A stretch of 12,058 nt of DNA from Deltaproteobacteria bacterium (GCA_019308985.1 JAFDHB010000142.1:1-12058), one strand, 5' to 3'; shown: positions 1 through 7,619, counted from the first letter of the stretch. The notes: generated by a model from the sequence alone, not told the origin. A program made the numbers and translations.

Positions 1-13
1 CAAGGGGAAGGAC

Positions 14-1081
14 ATGGGATATATCCTCGGCTTTGAGGTGATAGACAGGGATAGCCTTTCGGAAGTGGGCGGAAAAAACGCCAGCCTCGGGGAGATGATC
101 AAAGCGGGCATCAGGGTTCCGCGCGGTTTTGCGGTTACCACAAAGTGCTACTTGGACTTTATCACGAAATCAGGCATTCGCGACAGGATGTATGATGCCC
201 TGGCAGACATAACGTCTGACGATGTAAAGGCCCTGGATCGAGCAGCCGATGCAATTCGGAAGTTGATCCACACAACTCCTATGTCTAATGAGACCGAGAA
301 TGCCATCACATCTGGATACGAGCGCCTCTGCGAGCAATACCGGACAGATGACCTGGCGGTTGCCGTTCGCTCCAGTGCCACTGCGGAAGATCTCCCCACA
401 GCCAGTTTCGCGGGACAGCAGGAGACCTATCTCTGGATCCGGGGCGTTGAAGGGCCAAGGGAGAGCGTTCGGAAGTGTTGGTCCAGCCTCTTTACGCCCC
501 GGGCGATCAGTTACAGGATCAAGAACGATTTTCCCCATGAAAAGGTCCTGATCAGCGTGGGCGTTCAGAAGATGGTGAATTCCAAGGCTGCGGGAGTGAT
601 GTTCACGATCAACCCCACGAACGGAGACCCTTCCAAGGTGGTCATTGAGGGGAGTTGGGGCCTGGGGGAAACTGTTGTGTCCGGGTCGGTGAACCCGGAC
701 AAGTTTGTGGTGGACAAGGTCGTCATGGAAATCAGTGAAAGGACGATCTCCTGTAAAGATATCGAGTGCACCTTTGACCCTGATCGAGGGGCTGTCGTGG
801 AAGCCGAGGTGGATCAGGACAGGAGGAATGCCTGCTGCCTTGAGCTTGAAGAAATCAAGACCCTTGTAAGGATGGGAAAGGAAATAGAGGATCATTACGG
901 TTATGCCATGGATATCGAATGGGCCATAGACAAGGATCTGCCTTTTCCGGAGAACATATTTATCGTTCAAGCTCGACCAGAGACCGTGTGGAGCCAGAGG
1001 AAGGCAGGATCTGTCATCGGAAGAAAGACGGGAAGACAGTTATTGCTGGAGCAGGCCATGAAAAGAATAAAGATACCCTGA
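14..1081 (+). CDS. PEP-synthase N-terminal (PEP/pyruvate-binding, ATP-grasp) subunit, phenylphosphate-synthase-like
   Basis: The 355-aa protein matches only the N-terminal nucleotide-binding third of PEP synthase/PPDK. Visible landmarks are VGGKNASLGEM (residues 18-28), the ATP-grasp block VRSSATAEDLPTASFAGQ (118-135), LFTPRAISYR (159-168), EGSWGLGE (212-219) and the closing VQARPET (318-324). It stops where the swivelling phospho-histidine domain would begin, so no catalytic His or C-terminal TIM barrel is present. In classical anaerobic phenol degradation (Thauera aromatica), phenylphosphate synthase is built from separate PEP-synthase pieces, and its roughly 40-kDa 'protein 2' is this same domain; size and architecture fit. 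The UbiD-family gene downstream strengthens the link. The ATG at 14 follows a GGGGAAGG ribosome site. The His-domain partner would have to lie before the window. Domain assignment is firm; the phenol role is inference. Other free-standing PPDK_N proteins cannot be excluded. Confidence 0.85.
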   Translation: MGYILGFEVIDRDSLSEVGGKNASLGEMIKAGIRVPRGFAVTTKCYLDFITKSGIRDRMYDALADITSDDVKALDRAADAIRKLIHTTPMSNETENAITSGYERLCEQYRTDDLAVAVRSSATAEDLPTASFAGQQETYLWIRGVEGPRESVRKCWSSLFTPRAISYRIKNDFPHEKVLISVGVQKMVNSKAAGVMFTINPTNGDPSKVVIEGSWGLGETVVSGSVNPDKFVVDKVVMEISERTISCKDIECTFDPDRGAVVEAEVDQDRRNACCLELEEIKTLVRMGKEIEDHYGYAMDIEWAIDKDLPFPENIFIVQARPETVWSQRKAGSVIGRKTGRQLLLEQAMKRIKIP

Positions 1082-1220
1082 CGGGCCGATGATCAAGGTA
1101 TTTCATTTTGAAGGCATTTTACCGGCATTGGGAGAGAGCTCGACAAGATCCGTGTTATCCAAGGGGGTCGCAGATCTTGCGAGAGGACCATATAATCCTA
1201 GTTAGGAGGCTTAAGAACTG

Positions 1221-2621
1221 ATGAAAAGCATGAGAGACTTTATCGAACAGGCAGAAGCGGAAGGGATGCTCCATAGAATCAAGGCCGAGGTGGACTGGGA
1301 CCTGGAGTTATCGCACATCGCGAAACTCAATGAGGAAAACCAGGGCCCTGCGCTCCTGTTCGAAAACGTGAAGGGCTATGATTCCCCGGTCATAACGAGC
1401 GTGTGCACAACGACTCAGAGGCTGGCCCTGATCCTTGGCGCCCCGAGGGATTCAACCCTCGTGGACCTGATGCGGTTGTGGGTCGAGAAAAACGAGAACA
1501 AGATCCCTCCAAAATGGGTCGGCTCCGGACCGTGCAAAGAGAATATCATGGCGGGAGATGAAATCGACCTTTTCAGGTTTCCTGTACCCAAATTCTACCC
1601 CATGGACGGCGGCAGGTTCTTTGGGACAGCACACTTTGTCATAACAAAAGACCCTGACACGGGTTGGGTCAACCTGGGGACCTACAGGCTACAACTACTG
1701 GACAAGAACCATCTGGGGACCCAGTTCATAAAAGGAAAGCACTCGGACATCATGTTGAAGAAGTACCAGGCCATGGGAAAACCCATGCCCGTGTGCGCCG
1801 TTGTGGGATGCGATCCTTTGTTGTTCCTCATGGGTGCGGCCAGGGTGTCTGCCTTTGAATCGGAATACGATCTCGCAGGATCAATCCGGGGAGAGCCCAT
1901 AGAGGTCGTCAAGGCAGAGACAAATGACCTGCCGGTGCCAGCCACTGCTGAGATCGTGGTTGAAGGAGAAGTGGATCCCGAGAAGTTCATGGATGAAGGA
2001 CCCTTTGGCGAGTACACGGGGTATTATTCGGGGGTAGGAACAGATCCTCGTAACTATATTGATGTTAAATGTGTGACCTATCGGAGCAACCCCGTATTTT
2101 GGGGGACAACGGTCGGCAGGGCAGTGACAGATACCCATATGACCATGGCCCTAACCTATGGATCGACCCTCTGGCAACAACTGGTTGCCATGAAGATCCC
2201 CGGGATCAAGGCCATATACTGCCCCCCGGAGGGGTCGGGGCGGATGCTTGCGATCATATCGGTCAAACAGATGTATCCAGGCCATGCGGATCAGGTCCTG
2301 ACGGCGGCCATATCCACGGAAATGGGGGCCTACGGGCTAAAGACCGTCATCGTAGTGGATGATGATATCGACCCCTGGGACATCCCGAGGGTCATGTGGG
2401 CCTTGAGCTTCAGGTTCCAGCCAAACCGCTCACAGGTCATAAAGAGGGGCAGGTCCACTCCCCTGGATCCGTCACTCCCAATAGGCCAAAGGGACATAAC
2501 GGGAAGGCTTCTCCTGGATGCGACCATACCCTATGACTGGAAAGAGAAACCTATTCCCATAGAGCTCGATAAGGACATAGTCAAGAAGGTGGAAGCAAGG
2601 TGGTCGGAGCTCGGGTTGTAA
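1221..2621 (+). CDS. UbiD-family prFMN-dependent (de)carboxylase
   Basis: The 466-aa protein has the length and all key residues of the UbiD family, which interconverts carboxylic acids and decarboxylated aromatic or alkene products using prenylated FMN, a divalent metal and K+. Aligning by motif to Aspergillus Fdc1 puts the metal/prFMN ligands at N151, H174 and E215, and the catalytic Arg-Glu-Glu network at R156 (GTYRLQ), E259 and E264 (EGPFGEYTGYYS). An active enzyme is therefore expected. Start: AGGAGG at 1204-1209 precedes the ATG at 1221; a second Met at codon 4 is possible. It lies 139 nt after the PEP-synthase-like subunit. With that neighbour it resembles PpcA/PpcB-type phenylphosphate carboxylase subunits, but substrate cannot be read from sequence; 4-hydroxybenzoate, benzene/naphthalene carboxylase-like or other roles remain possible. 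No UbiX prenyltransferase or other carboxylase subunit is in the window. Confidence 0.93.
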   Translation: MKSMRDFIEQAEAEGMLHRIKAEVDWDLELSHIAKLNEENQGPALLFENVKGYDSPVITSVCTTTQRLALILGAPRDSTLVDLMRLWVEKNENKIPPKWVGSGPCKENIMAGDEIDLFRFPVPKFYPMDGGRFFGTAHFVITKDPDTGWVNLGTYRLQLLDKNHLGTQFIKGKHSDIMLKKYQAMGKPMPVCAVVGCDPLLFLMGAARVSAFESEYDLAGSIRGEPIEVVKAETNDLPVPATAEIVVEGEVDPEKFMDEGPFGEYTGYYSGVGTDPRNYIDVKCVTYRSNPVFWGTTVGRAVTDTHMTMALTYGSTLWQQLVAMKIPGIKAIYCPPEGSGRMLAIISVKQMYPGHADQVLTAAISTEMGAYGLKTVIVVDDDIDPWDIPRVMWALSFRFQPNRSQVIKRGRSTPLDPSLPIGQRDITGRLLLDATIPYDWKEKPIPIELDKDIVKKVEARWSELGL

Positions 2622-2682
2622 GGGCCTTTGATCGGGACCCTCCCCGGGGCGAGCACGCAGAGACAATCTCTTTGGGCCCTTT

Positions 2683-2722
2683 CCGTAACCCCAGGGGAAT
2701 TGTTGGGGAGGATGGGTTATGG
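2683..2722 (+). other. Stem-loop upstream of repeat copy A
   Basis: CCGTAACCC (2683-2691) can pair with GGGTTATGG (2714-2722) to form nine pairs including one G-U, closing a 22-nt purine-rich loop. A second small hairpin, GGCCT (2747-2751) with AGGCC (2759-2763), abuts repeat copy A. Neither is followed by a T-run, so an intrinsic terminator is unlikely. It lies in the 248-nt gap between the ubiD-family gene and the receiver-domain gene and could be part of a structured leader. Pairing is seen by eye; no energy was computed. Confidence 0.35.
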
Positions 2723-2763
2723 GTCGCAGCCTTGGGGAGATTGGTCGGCCTCCTACTAAGGCC

Positions 2764-2797
2764 TTGGAGTGAGGCAACCATGCTGCCGTCTCCAAAG
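2764..2797 (+). repeat. Dispersed hairpin repeat, copy A (upstream of receiver-domain gene)
   Basis: Two-tier hairpin: outer stem TTGGAG (2764-2769) with CTCCAA (2790-2795), an internal loop TGA/GT, and inner stem GGCAAC (2773-2778) with GCTGCC (2782-2787) around the loop CAT. The inner stem carries one A.C mismatch, while the outer stem pairs perfectly. Two close relatives occur at 9586 and 11587 in the same orientation. This copy ends 72 nt before the receiver-domain start. It could be a cis-regulatory RNA, a protein-binding operator or a dispersed intergenic repeat. Confidence 0.7.
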
Positions 2798-2869
2798 ATG
2801 AAATGATTTGACCGGCTGCCTTTCAAGGGGCGAATGGGATAAACAGGGAATCCTTGGCGTGATAAGAAG

Positions 2870-3412
2870 ATGGGGGCAGGGGCCGGCTTTTACCGTGCCC
2901 CCATAATACTGGATGATCTCTTGGAAGATAAGAAGGTCCTCATCGTAGACGATGAGCTTGATGTCTTGGAGATTTTGGAAGAGTTGCTCTCTCTGTGTCG
3001 CGTTGACAAGGCATCCACCTACGATCAGGCACGGCAACTCCTGGAATCCAATACCTATGATTTGGCCATTCTGGATATCATGGGTGTCGACGGTTACAGG
3101 CTCTTGGAATTGGCCAAGAAGAAGGGCATAACAACAGTGATGCTGACAGCCCACGCCTTTACCCCGAATGACCTGGTTAGATCTATCGAGGAAGGGGCGG
3201 ATTGCTACCTTCCCAAGGAAGAGATGAAGAACATAAGGTCTTTCTTGGTCGATGTCCTCAAAGCCAAGAAGGAGCGGCGCAATCCCTGGGCATCCTGGAA
3301 TGAGAGATTGCCCTCGTCTTATTTTGAGAGGAGATGGGGAGCTGCCTGGCAGGACAAGGACAAGGAATTCTGGGAAAGATTCAGAGCAAGCATCAAGGCG
3401 AGAAAGTCCTAG
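2870..3412 (+). CDS. Orphan response-regulator receiver protein with Trp-rich C-terminal tail
   Basis: The 180-aa protein holds one CheY-like receiver domain (about residues 20-128). It has the acidic pair D27/D28 (VLIVDDE), phosphoacceptor D69 (LAILDI), switch threonine T93 (VMLTAH) and conserved lysine K116 (LPKEE), so it should accept phosphate from a histidine kinase. No helix-turn-helix, GGDEF, EAL or ATPase output domain follows. Instead there is a charged tail of about 50 residues with five tryptophans and the pattern NPWASW...RRWGAAW...EFW. No kinase is adjacent. The start has only a weak purine-rich site (GATAAGAAG); no better in-frame ATG exists before the domain. The first 18 residues are unlike a normal receiver N-terminus, so true translation could begin later. 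Repeat copy A lies 72 nt upstream. Receiver assignment is firm; output is unknown. Confidence 0.88.
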   Translation: MGAGAGFYRAPIILDDLLEDKKVLIVDDELDVLEILEELLSLCRVDKASTYDQARQLLESNTYDLAILDIMGVDGYRLLELAKKKGITTVMLTAHAFTPNDLVRSIEEGADCYLPKEEMKNIRSFLVDVLKAKKERRNPWASWNERLPSSYFERRWGAAWQDKDKEFWERFRASIKARKS

Positions 3413-3418
3413 GCTTTT

Positions 3419-3458
3419 CGGGCAGGCAATTTGGTCCCGGAGATGTGTGGGATGCCCG
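3419..3458 (+). other. Inverted repeat between receiver-domain and UPF0261 genes
   Basis: CGGGCA (3419-3424) can pair with TGCCCG (3453-3458) just after the receiver gene's stop codon. The loop is 28 nt and no T-run follows on either side, so a strong intrinsic terminator is not evident. It may be a weak processing or attenuation hairpin, or chance. Confidence 0.25.
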
Positions 3459-3508
3459 CGAGACATCGTTTTCTGAGCTCGGACAACTTGCAAAAGGGGA
3501 GTAGCGTA

Positions 3509-4771
3509 ATGGGTATTGCAGTCATCGGTATGCTCGATGAAAGGGAGACAGCCTTGAGGCTGATAAAGGAGAGAATCGAAGCAAGAGGGCACAAGCCCCT
3601 GTTGATAGACATCAGCATTGGCACAGGGGCCATTGACTACCGCTTGAAGCCGGATATTGGTTGTGAAGAGGTCGCACTGGCAGGGGGAATCACCAGGGAG
3701 CAGATAGATGAAATCCTCCTGAAGGACAGGAACAGGGTGACCTCTGCCATGGCCGAAGGTCTGGGCCAGACCCTTCAGGAATTACACGGCAGGGGAGAGC
3801 TTGAAGGGATCATTGCTGTGGGAGGTATGACCGGGACATTCATCTCTCTTTCGGCAATGAGGCCACTGCCCTTTGGTCTGCCGAAGTTGATGATCTCGAG
3901 CGTGGCAGCCATGCCAGCCTATGCGAAGACCCTGTCGGAATTTTTCGGGGTCAGGGACATAACGGTCATGCACAGCGTCGTGGACACCGTGGGCCTGAAT
4001 CCCCTGGTAAGGAGTCTCATGCTGAATGGGGCCGGCGCCATATGTGGTATGGTCGAGGAACACGCACACATTCGAAAAGAGGAAAGGCCCTCCATAGCCA
4101 TTACAGAGTTCGGCTTCTGTGATAAAGGCGCCCACTATGTGAGGGAGATGCTGGAGGCGGAATATGATGTCATTTCCTTCCACGCCACGGGATTGGGCGA
4201 AAAGGCGGCCGTAGACCTGGTCGGCCAAGGCCTTTTCGAGGCCTTCATAGATCTGGTACCGGCCGGGTTCAGTGAATATCTGCTGGGAGGAAACAGGGCG
4301 GCGGGACCCAATCGGCTTGATGCCGGGTGCAAGGTGGGCAAACCTTATGTCCTGAGCCCCTGCGGATTTGACATGATTAGCTGCGGGCCGATTCAGAGGA
4401 GAGACAAGGGAGACGAGCTCTGGGAGTCACGAAAGTTGGCCGAGAGGAAACTGCTCGTTCAAGACGAAGTGAGGGTACAGGCGCGGACGAGCCCGGATGA
4501 GTCCCGCGAAATTGCCAGGGCGGTTGCCGACAAGCTCAACAAACATGAGAAGAAGGATCGGATCAAATTCGTGATCCCGGCAAAGGGCTTTTCATCCCTG
4601 AGCATCGAGGAAGGGGTTCTCTACGATCCGGCTTCTGACAGGGCTTTTATCGAGGAGCTAAGGAGAAGGTTGGATCCGCGGATCGAAGTGATTGAGGTGG
4701 ACAATCACATAAACAGCAAGGAGTTTGCGGGTGCGGTGGTAAAGGCACTCAATTTGGCCATGAAGGGGTAG
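3509..4771 (+). CDS. Tm-1-like ATP-binding domain protein (UPF0261 family)
   Basis: From the preferred start this is a 420-aa protein of the UPF0261/Tm-1-like family, named after the N-terminal half of the tomato Tm-1 viral-RNA-binding resistance protein. Bacterial members are uncharacterised; an ATP-binding fold is known from Tm-1. Family landmarks are VIGMLDERE (residues 5-13), the acidic-glycine turn LIDISIGTG (32-40), the glycine-rich AVGGMTGT (103-110), VDTVGLNPL, and a C-terminal half with SPCGFDMI and PAKGFSSL. An in-frame ATG at 3431 would add 26 residues of poor quality; the ATG at 3509 is preferred because AAGGGGAG sits just upstream and the family begins there. It follows the receiver gene by 96 nt in the same direction and may be cotranscribed. 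No neighbour explains its substrate. Family assignment is strong; function unknown. Confidence 0.88.
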   Translation: MGIAVIGMLDERETALRLIKERIEARGHKPLLIDISIGTGAIDYRLKPDIGCEEVALAGGITREQIDEILLKDRNRVTSAMAEGLGQTLQELHGRGELEGIIAVGGMTGTFISLSAMRPLPFGLPKLMISSVAAMPAYAKTLSEFFGVRDITVMHSVVDTVGLNPLVRSLMLNGAGAICGMVEEHAHIRKEERPSIAITEFGFCDKGAHYVREMLEAEYDVISFHATGLGEKAAVDLVGQGLFEAFIDLVPAGFSEYLLGGNRAAGPNRLDAGCKVGKPYVLSPCGFDMISCGPIQRRDKGDELWESRKLAERKLLVQDEVRVQARTSPDESREIARAVADKLNKHEKKDRIKFVIPAKGFSSLSIEEGVLYDPASDRAFIEELRRRLDPRIEVIEVDNHINSKEFAGAVVKALNLAMKG

Positions 4772-4841
4772 GGTCGGAAGGAAGGATGACCTGGTTTTGC
4801 GGTGGTGGGCACTGCAGGGAATGAGTATCGTCCGCGACCTG

Positions 4842-5129
4842 TCAACTCTTCTCATTTATCTTGTCCTTTAGCAAGGGGGCGCACTTGAAAGTGACGATCC
4901 TCCTCGCGCCGAGCACGAGGTCATTGCCTGTCGAGGGGTTTCTTCCCCTGCGCTCGCTCTTGTCCTTTACACAGAATTTTCCGAATCTGCTGATCAGTAC
5001 GTCTTCTCCTGATGCAAGGTTCTTCTTGATAATCTCGAAGAGGGTTTCTACCAGTTTTCTCGACTTGATTTTCGTGTGTCCGCATCTGTCATTGATGCTT
5101 TCGATAATCCGTTCTTTTGTCAATGTCAT
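4842..5129 (-). CDS. ihfA: IHF-alpha / HU-family DNA-bending protein
   Basis: This is a 95-aa protein on the minus strand, the usual length for the family. It starts MTLTKERII, contains VLISRFGKF, and has the beta-arm GRNPSTG with the conserved proline that intercalates into bent DNA, followed by ARRIVTFK, which is closer to IHF-alpha than to HU. IHF bends specific sites as an alpha/beta heterodimer and assists sigma-54 promoters and recombination. The reading frame is open back to 5216, but the ATG at 5129 is clearly the start: a GGAGGGG site lies five bases upstream and the extra 29 residues are unlike the family. It converges with the UPF0261 gene, with about 70 nt between stops. IHF-alpha versus an HU-like paralogue is not fully separable by eye. 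Confidence 0.87.
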   Translation of the reverse strand: MTLTKERIIESINDRCGHTKIKSRKLVETLFEIIKKNLASGEDVLISRFGKFCVKDKSERRGRNPSTGNDLVLGARRIVTFKCAPLLKDKINEKS

Positions 5130-5216
5130 TTGACCCCTCCTCTGGTAAGGCTGTGGAGCGCCTTTTTTGTACTCAACATCAAAACCTTGACAGGAAAAGA
5201 AGACGTCCGCTTCCAA

Positions 5217-5604
5217 AAAAGAAAAAACAATTCCACAGGCCCTTAGAAAACCCCTGACTTGGCTACCCTGAAAAGGTCTAAAGGTTATATTGGTTTAGGC
5301 CAGATTTTGATTGAAATAGATTCCTTGGGAGCCCCTGAAATCCTTGTCCCCTTCCCCTTGAAGGAGATATTCGCAGTATTAGTAAACGGCTGTTAGATAA
5401 GTTATGAATAGAGTTTGTTCCCACGAAATTTTATCCTCTGCCCAAGAACGATCATGGATCTTCCTAAACGGGAGAGTATCAGACTGGCGTTTGCAAAATC
5501 AAGGCTATTAATACCAAAGGGGATGGATGGGGTCAAATGATAATCAAAAAAATCTTGCAAAACAGATATTAGACCCTTTATAGATACTATTCAAAGGGAG
5601 TGCA
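5217..5604. other. Long AT-richer intergenic region between divergent ihfA and TPR genes
   Basis: No convincing gene is seen here on either strand. The stretch is visibly richer in A+T than the flanking genes and should hold the promoters of the divergent ihfA (minus) and TPR (plus) genes. One inverted repeat is notable: GGTCTAAA (5275-5282) with TTTAGGCC (5294-5301), eight pairs including one G-U with an 11-nt loop. It could be an operator or a weak terminator. A candidate sigma-70-type promoter lies at 5555-5584. Confidence 0.5.
5555..5584 (+). promoter_or_regulatory. Candidate sigma-70-type promoter ahead of leader ORF and TPR gene
   Basis: TTGCAA (5555-5560) and TATAGA (5579-5584) are separated by 18 bp in the AT-rich region. 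Transcription would begin near 5591, just before a ribosome site (AAAGGGAG, 5593-5600) and a short ORF. The match is consensus-like, but no transcription evidence exists. Confidence 0.35.
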
Positions 5605-5730
5605 ATGAAAAAGTTCACCCCTTTTCAAAGGAATATGGTATCCAAGGGCCACTGCTTCAATGACGCCACCTGTCATGACCAAATTCGCTTGGGGAGACGA
5701 GGGCCAAGGCATGAGATTGCGGCTGAATAG
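5605..5730 (+). CDS. Possible 41-aa leader ORF overlapping the TPR gene start
   Basis: An ATG at 5605 follows AAAGGGAG with good spacing and opens a 41-codon frame beginning MKKFTPFQRN and ending at the TAG 5728-5730. It overlaps the start region of the TPR gene in another frame. The peptide has two cysteines in a HCFNDATCHD patch but no recognised domain. Its stop lies beside a GGGGAC ribosome-like site and the later in-frame TPR Met codon (5744), so translational coupling is conceivable. It may equally be chance: evidence is limited to one good ribosome site and a lysine-rich start. Confidence 0.3.
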   Translation: MKKFTPFQRNMVSKGHCFNDATCHDQIRLGRRGPRHEIAAE

Positions 5731-6241
5731 GGGACACCACGTGATGGTGTTGTCGGCGCTGTTCTTGTTTATGCTGTTAATACCGCGGCTTAAAGCCTCA
5801 TCGGAAGTGGATATTGAAGGGGCTGGCAAGCTGATTCAAACGGGAAGATATGAGGAGGCCATTGACTATCTCGAAAAGACAAGGAAAGGCGATCCGACAA
5901 ACCATGAGGCGCTGTTGCTTTTGGGGAGAGCGTACAGGGAAATCGGGAAGTGCAAGAAGGCAGTAGAGGTATACAAGAAGGCCCTGACTGTCAATCCAAC
6001 CGATTCAAGGGCATTGATCGGAACCGGGATTTGCTACGGCAACATGGGCATGAAACTTGAAGCGGTCAGTGTCTTTGAGAAGGTCGTGGAAGGCGAGCCG
6101 AACAATGCTTTGGCCCATTTCTATTTGGGTGTTGCCTATGAAAGAGTGAGGAGCATGAACAAGGCCTGGGAACAGTATGAGACCCTGAAGACCCTGGACA
6201 GAAAGCTTGCTGAAAAGCTCTACAAGGTCATTTTCTGGTAG
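5711..6241 (+). CDS. Secreted or membrane-anchored TPR repeat protein
   Basis: From the preferred start the protein has 176 aa. Residues 1-29 form a signal peptide or anchor: basic MRLRLNRGHH, a hydrophobic stretch VMVLSALFLFMLLI, then PRLKA-SS, a plausible signal-peptidase I site. Residues about 32-163 are four tetratricopeptide repeats (GRYEEAIDYLEK, GKCKKAVEVYKKALTVNP, GMKLEAVSVFEKVVEGEP, RSMNKAWEQYETL), a scaffold for protein-protein contacts, here probably periplasmic. The frame is open to an ATG at 5660, but that would bury the signal sequence behind 17 extra residues; 5711 gives the most natural export signal. A Met at 5744 has a good ribosome site (AGGGGA) but lacks the basic n-region. 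It converges with cinA, 36 nt between stops. Partner and process are unknown. Confidence 0.83.
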   Translation: MRLRLNRGHHVMVLSALFLFMLLIPRLKASSEVDIEGAGKLIQTGRYEEAIDYLEKTRKGDPTNHEALLLLGRAYREIGKCKKAVEVYKKALTVNPTDSRALIGTGICYGNMGMKLEAVSVFEKVVEGEPNNALAHFYLGVAYERVRSMNKAWEQYETLKTLDRKLAEKLYKVIFW

Positions 6242-6277
6242 ATTGCGCCAGCGAAATCCTGAAAATCCGGATTCCCT

Positions 6278-7504
6278 TCAATCTGCGGGAGAACTCAACT
6301 CACCCAAAATTACCCTTCGAACCCAGTCCAGCCCCTGTACAACAATCCATCTGCGGGAATAGTTGGAGTCTCTATAACCTCGCGTAGGCTTACAAAGCTT
6401 GGTATTACCTGGCCCCGAAATCGCGACGAAAGTTGAGTTTTGATGGAAAGGTCCGAGGAGGGCCAACCCAAGGCCCGAGGGCGGGGCAACAGAGCTTGCG
6501 GCTTTTTCAAGCATCTCTTCAGGTTCCTCCAGGTCAGAAGGATTGGGCTGTCCGAGCTCCAGGCCCCGGAGCGCAGCGCCGACATCGGGGAAAGACGAAC
6601 TTGTGGAAAGCACCTCTTCAAAACCTGCCTCTGCCATTTCCCTGGCCAGTTGCCCGTTGGTGAGGGTATCCACGATGCCCAGTTTGAGGCCCTTGGTGGT
6701 CAGGAGCCGCCCGACCACCTCCGGAAGTGTTTCCCTCTCGGTCCCGTAGATTGCTATGCCAAGGCGTTTCCTGATCTCTTGTTCCATTGAGGCAATTCTT
6801 GCGTCTGCCTCGTCTTCCGAAGCCCCCCGTGCGGTGATCCGGATGTCGGTTTGGCCTGCATGGGCCGCCAGTCCTATTGCCGGATTCTCCGAGACCATGA
6901 GATCTCCAATGGCCCTGTCCACATTACTTTCTCCCACAGCACAGGTCCTGAGGATCCTAACCTTTGTAAACCTTGCTCCGCCCATTCTTTCAACAAGGAT
7001 CGGGATCACCTTTTTGTCCATCGTGTATTGCAGCTCTCTGGGAACGCCCGGCAGGGCAATCACGATCCCTCGGCCCCCTATGTCTTCGCTCAGAAAGCAA
7101 GGGGCTGTTCCGGCAGGGTTAGGAAGGGGAATAGCACCCTCGGGGATGTATGCCTGCCGCCTGTTATTCTCAGACATTTTCCTGCCGAAGGCCCGGAACC
7201 TGTCGGCGATTTGCCGCTCAAGTTCGGCGCTATAGACCAGTTTCCGGCCCGTGGCCTTTGCTATGGCCGGCCGCGTAACATCATCGAGGGTCGGGCCCAG
7301 GCCTCCGGAGGTGATAACGATGTCTGAACGATCCAGGGCGATATTGATCACTTCGGTTATGAGGGCCTCGTTGTCACCGACAGTGGTCTTGTAAAGGACA
7401 TCAAGCCCTATATCCCTGAGGGACCTTGCGAGGAATTGTGCATTCGTGTCCACAAGGTCGCCCAGCAGGAGTTCCGTGCCTACGATCACCAGCTCTGCAT
7501 GCAT
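6278..7504 (-). CDS. cinA: CinA-family protein with intact N-terminal domain and degenerate amidase-like C-terminal domain
   Basis: This 408-aa minus-strand protein has the full CinA length. Residues 1-about 170 are the COG1058/MoCF-like domain with VGTELLLGD (8-16), the signature SGGLGPTLDD (66-75) and ALPGVPRE (150-157); such domains hydrolyse ADP-ribose or related dinucleotides. The C-terminal region aligns with the nicotinamide-mononucleotide deamidase domain, but its nucleophile motif, normally E-S-x-T-G-G, reads D279-T280-L-T-N283-G, and the following G-G-x-V-x-Y block is unrecognisable. Deamidase activity is therefore doubtful. The frame is open to 7579, but the ATG at 7504 has GGGAG six bases upstream and begins at the family start (MHAELVIVGTELL). 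It is divergent from the FmdE-like gene and convergent with the TPR gene. The N-terminal assignment is firm; loss of deamidase activity is inferred. Confidence 0.9.
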   Translation of the reverse strand: MHAELVIVGTELLLGDLVDTNAQFLARSLRDIGLDVLYKTTVGDNEALITEVINIALDRSDIVITSGGLGPTLDDVTRPAIAKATGRKLVYSAELERQIADRFRAFGRKMSENNRRQAYIPEGAIPLPNPAGTAPCFLSEDIGGRGIVIALPGVPRELQYTMDKKVIPILVERMGGARFTKVRILRTCAVGESNVDRAIGDLMVSENPAIGLAAHAGQTDIRITARGASEDEADARIASMEQEIRKRLGIAIYGTERETLPEVVGRLLTTKGLKLGIVDTLTNGQLAREMAEAGFEEVLSTSSSFPDVGAALRGLELGQPNPSDLEEPEEMLEKAASSVAPPSGLGLALLGPFHQNSTFVAISGPGNTKLCKPTRGYRDSNYSRRWIVVQGLDWVRRVILGELSSPAD

Positions 7505-7619
7505 GGCAGCACTCCCTGTTTCCCCAAAGTGAGTCTTACAGCACAGGTCAGGAAAAGCGTCAGTCCGTGGAAAAAACAATGAATTTAAGTTAACGATATT
7601 GAGCTAAACTGTATTTTAC

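Noticed and set aside
170..970. Long minus-strand open frame (266 codons) opposite the PEP-synthase-like gene
   Set aside because: It lies antisense to a gene with clear conserved motifs, its translation shows no domain, and it has no supporting ribosome site; a shadow of codon bias.
2172..2190. Inverted repeat GGCAACAACTGGTTGCC inside the UbiD gene, similar to the repeat core
   Set aside because: It encodes conserved-looking coding sequence (WQQLVAM), lacks the outer stem and the GAGGCAACC(A/G)TG consensus; likely chance.
2600..2806. Plus-strand 68-codon ORF overlapping the ubiD-family gene end
   Set aside because: It starts inside the ubiD-family gene in another frame, lacks a ribosome site, and its end is repeat copy A.
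2787..2815. Repeat hairpins as intrinsic terminators of the upstream genes
   Set aside because: None of the three copies is followed by a T-run, and all sit closer to the downstream start than to the upstream stop.
2756..3592. Minus-strand open frame of 278 codons across the receiver and UPF0261 genes
   Set aside because: It is antisense to two well-supported genes and ends inside repeat copy A; its C-terminus is just the repeat translated.
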